In this document: positions 6,367 to 7,327 of the stretch, piece by piece
Numbering within the stretch: position 1 is the stretch's first letter
Layout: each line of letters opens with the position of its first letter
Source: Anaerolineales bacterium UBA832
GTDB lineage: Bacteria > Chloroflexota > Anaerolineae > Anaerolineales > UBA11657
DNA: 7,327 nt
Assembly (NCBI GenBank): GCA_002296125.1
Contig: DBHI01000147.1
Location: 1 to 7,327, forward strand
Reading direction: 5' to 3'
The notes under the pieces: generated by a model
Told to the model about the DNA's origin: nothing
The model's database searches: none
What the model saw: only the letters and a program-made list of their open reading frames with translations
Program-made: the position numbers and the translations under genes

Positions 6367-6977
6367 AGATTATAGGTGCTATTCCTAGGCCAGTGCAGAG
6401 GCTAATTGACCAGTTGTCATGGCTTCCAGGTATAGGGCCTAAATCGGCTTCCAGATTAGCATTTTTCCTTTTAAGGTCTAAAGAAGAACATGTAGTACAA
6501 CTTGGAGAATCACTAATTTCTTTGAAGAGAGATACTAGTTTTTGTAGTGTTTGTCATAATATCACTTCTTCTGATGTTGATCCTTGCATCATATGTGCAG
6601 ATGTGAATCGAGATACTGATTTGTTGTGTGTTGTTGAAGAACCATTAGATGTATTAGCAATTGAACGTTCAGGCACATTTGAAGGAATATATCATGTGTT
6701 ACATGGGGCGATATCACCGGTTGATGGCATTGGTCCAGACGAATTAAAAATTAATGAATTATTTAACAAAATTAGAACTAGTGAAATTAAAGAACTAATT
6801 ATAGCTACTAATCCTAATCTATCAGGTGAAGCTACTGCAATGTATATATCTAAGCAACTCTCTGATGGTGATTTGAGAATTACTAGATTGGCCAGAGGTT
6901 TGCCAGTAGGTGGTGACCTTGAATATACAGATGAAGTTACTTTGGCAAGAGCATTAGAAGGTAGACAAGATATGTAA
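6363..6977 (+). CDS. recR: Recombination mediator protein RecR
   Basis: RecR works with RecO (and RecF) to load RecA on single-stranded DNA during gap repair. All family parts are present in order. There is a helix-hairpin-helix, LPGIGPKSASRLA (21-33), and a four-cysteine zinc site, C61-x2-C64 and C75-x2-C78. A Toprim domain runs from about 86 to 180, with VVEEPLDVLAIE (90-101), YHVLHGAISPVDGIGP and ATNPNLSGEATAMYIS. The conserved C-terminal segment is TRLARGLPVGGDLEYTDE. Its 204 residues are close to the usual length of about 200. The start is GTG, overlapping the ybaB stop as GTGA (6363-6366), with AGGA (6357-6360) just upstream, which points to translational coupling. No terminator is seen immediately after the stop; the first terminator-like hairpin is about 170 bp downstream, beyond a new promoter. 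Confidence 0.97.
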   Translation: MKIIGAIPRPVQRLIDQLSWLPGIGPKSASRLAFFLLRSKEEHVVQLGESLISLKRDTSFCSVCHNITSSDVDPCIICADVNRDTDLLCVVEEPLDVLAIERSGTFEGIYHVLHGAISPVDGIGPDELKINELFNKIRTSEIKELIIATNPNLSGEATAMYISKQLSDGDLRITRLARGLPVGGDLEYTDEVTLARALEGRQDM

Positions 6978-7018
6978 TTATGAAAGCAATATGTATGATT
7001 TGGTTTTATAAGTAGGAC

Positions 7019-7047
7019 TTGACATAGGTATATCGTGGTGCTAAAAT
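7019..7047 (+). promoter_or_regulatory. Strong sigma70-type promoter upstream of 16S rRNA
   Basis: A perfect -35 TTGACA (7019-7024) is separated by 17 bp from -10 TAAAAT (7042-7047; one mismatch). The -10 is preceded by TGC (7039-7041), an extended -10. The expected start is near 7054. The upstream sequence (6990-7010) is AT-rich and could serve as an UP element. This is the best promoter match in the window, as expected for rRNA, but it also lies upstream of a terminator-like hairpin and could drive a short RNA. Confidence 0.8.
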
Positions 7048-7065
7048 TCTTCCTGGCTAATTAAT

Positions 7066-7093
7066 GCGTTGACCAAGTAGCTTGGTGTAACGT
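7066..7093 (+). other. Stem-loop near the 5' end of the predicted rRNA leader
   Basis: ACCAAG (7072-7077) pairs with CTTGGT (7081-7086) around a TAG loop. Below a small internal loop, GCGTT (7066-7070) pairs with AACGT (7089-7093, one G-U). That makes 11 pairs in all, about 12 nt from the predicted transcript start. It could be a boxB-like or RNA-stabilising hairpin; this role is inference. Confidence 0.5.
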
Positions 7094-7149
7094 CTCAAAC
7101 TGTATAACATACATTGGAAACCGATCTATATTTGAAAAGGTCTAATGTG

Positions 7150-7174
7150 GCCGGTGCTGAGCATCGGCATTTTT
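7150..7174 (+). terminator. Intrinsic-terminator-like hairpin inside the predicted rRNA leader
   Basis: GCCGGTGC (7150-7157) pairs with GCATCGGC (7161-7168) over a TGA loop: eight pairs, one of them G-U, mostly G-C. It is followed by A and five T (7170-7174). The shape is that of a plus-strand Rho-independent terminator; the minus strand has no T run after the hairpin. It may end dnaX-operon transcripts, end a short RNA of about 120 nt from the 7019 promoter, or be a leader hairpin that rRNA transcription reads through. Confidence 0.6.
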
Positions 7175-7214
7175 ATGTATAGAGTTTGAAGCCAACAATG
7201 CAGATCGATAAAGG

Positions 7215-7225
7215 ACCTTAACAAC
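7215..7225 (+). promoter_or_regulatory. boxA-like antitermination element of the rRNA leader
   Basis: ACCTTAACAAC contains CCTTAACAA, which differs at one position from CTTTAACAA in the E. coli rrn boxA, where NusB and NusE (S10) bind. It lies about 76 bases before the predicted 16S 5' end and follows a hairpin, matching the boxB-boxA order of known rrn leaders. Confidence 0.45.
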
Positions 7226-7268
7226 TGAATAGTGATAGGAAAGTGATTAACGGGTCAATAGAAATAAA

Positions 7269-7289
7269 TCAGATCATAATATGGTCTGA
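7269..7289 (+). other. Stem-loop just upstream of mature 16S rRNA
   Basis: TCAGATCA (7269-7276) pairs with TGGTCTGA (7282-7289; one G-U) over a TAATA loop: eight pairs, ending about 11 bases before the predicted 16S 5' end. It could take part in precursor processing or folding; no T run follows, so it is not a terminator. Confidence 0.45.
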
Positions 7290-7300
7290 ACTTGAAGTTT

Positions 7301-7327
7301 CTTACGAAGAGTTTGATCCTGGCTCAG
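7301..7327 (+). rRNA. 16S ribosomal RNA, 5' end only
   Basis: Positions 7308-7327 are the near-universal 16S sequence that begins AGAGTTTGATC and ends CTGGCTCAG, corresponding to E. coli positions 8-27. Counting back places the mature 5' end at about 7301, with an uncertainty of a few bases. The gene runs off the right edge and is transcribed in the same direction as dnaX-ybaB-recR. Confidence 0.95.

Larger units (their letters stand above)
6978..7300 (+). other. Gene-free region between recR and 16S rRNA: rRNA promoter and leader
   Basis: No credible protein gene lies here on either strand. In order it holds an AT-rich stretch (6978-7018), a strong promoter (7019-7047), a stem-loop (7066-7093), a terminator-like hairpin with a T run (7150-7174), a boxA-like element (7215-7225), a further stem-loop (7269-7289) and the 16S rRNA start. 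If the promoter drives the rRNA, the leader is about 250 nt. The downstream partner of any RNase III processing stem lies outside the window. Confidence 0.8.

Noticed and set aside
7069..7097. TTGACC as a second rRNA promoter -35
   Set aside because: No -10-like hexamer lies at the right distance (GTCTCA at 17 bp), and the motif is part of the stem-loop at 7066-7093.
7126..7140. CTATATTTGAAAAGG as boxA
   Set aside because: It resembles the Firmicutes TTTGAAAA type only loosely, and the CCTTAACAA element at 7215-7225 matches boxA better. It is kept only as part of the possible long-range pairing.
1..7327. Mobile elements, CRISPR arrays, defence or toxin-antitoxin systems
   Set aside because: No transposase, integrase, inverted-repeat ends, spaced repeats or paired small toxin-like genes were seen. 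The only direct repeat is the 30-bp duplication.

Overview
The window is an AT-rich, gene-dense piece of bacterial chromosome with ordinary bacterial signals: sigma70-type promoters, Shine-Dalgarno sites and the 5' end of a 16S rRNA gene at the right edge. The order dnaX - ybaB/ebfC - recR is a widespread bacterial housekeeping cluster. Membrane-anchored TPR proteins, a LysM plus lamin-tail protein and an M50 protease with an AGSGVN segment would fit an AT-rich member of the Chloroflexota (for example a Dehalococcoidia-like lineage). That placement is inference from gene content only; the rest of the 16S gene would decide it.

Layout. Positions 1-2061 (minus strand) hold a site-2-type membrane metalloprotease, cut by the left edge, and upstream of it a membrane-anchored TPR protein. 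A 108-bp divergent intergenic region (2062-2169) separates these from a plus-strand gene for another single-pass protein with TPR-like helices (2170-3183). Next comes a compact tRNA cluster, Pro(TGG)-Gly(TCC)-Met(CAT), 3235-3470, behind a well-formed promoter. A membrane-anchored LysM/lamin-tail protein follows (3582-4346), ending in a perfect 30-bp tandem duplication that includes the stop codon. Then come the overlapping genes dnaX, ybaB/ebfC and recR (4440-6977). The last 350 bp have no protein gene. They carry a strong promoter (TTGACA-17-TAAAAT with an extended -10), two or three hairpins, one of which looks like an intrinsic terminator, a boxA-like element, and the first bases of 16S rRNA.

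How the genes fit together. The right half is information processing: clamp loader (DnaX), nucleoid-associated YbaB and recombination mediator RecR, translationally coupled through overlaps (20 bp, then 4 bp GTGA), followed by rRNA. The left half is cell envelope: a membrane protease and three single-pass anchored proteins with interaction domains (TPR, LysM, lamin tail).

No mobile element, CRISPR array, toxin-antitoxin pair or clear defence system is visible. The observations most worth checking are the terminator-like hairpin inside the apparent rRNA leader, and -10 boxes so close to three start codons (826, 2170, 4440) that leaderless mRNAs are predicted. The internal operon gene ybaB, by contrast, has a textbook AGGAG site.
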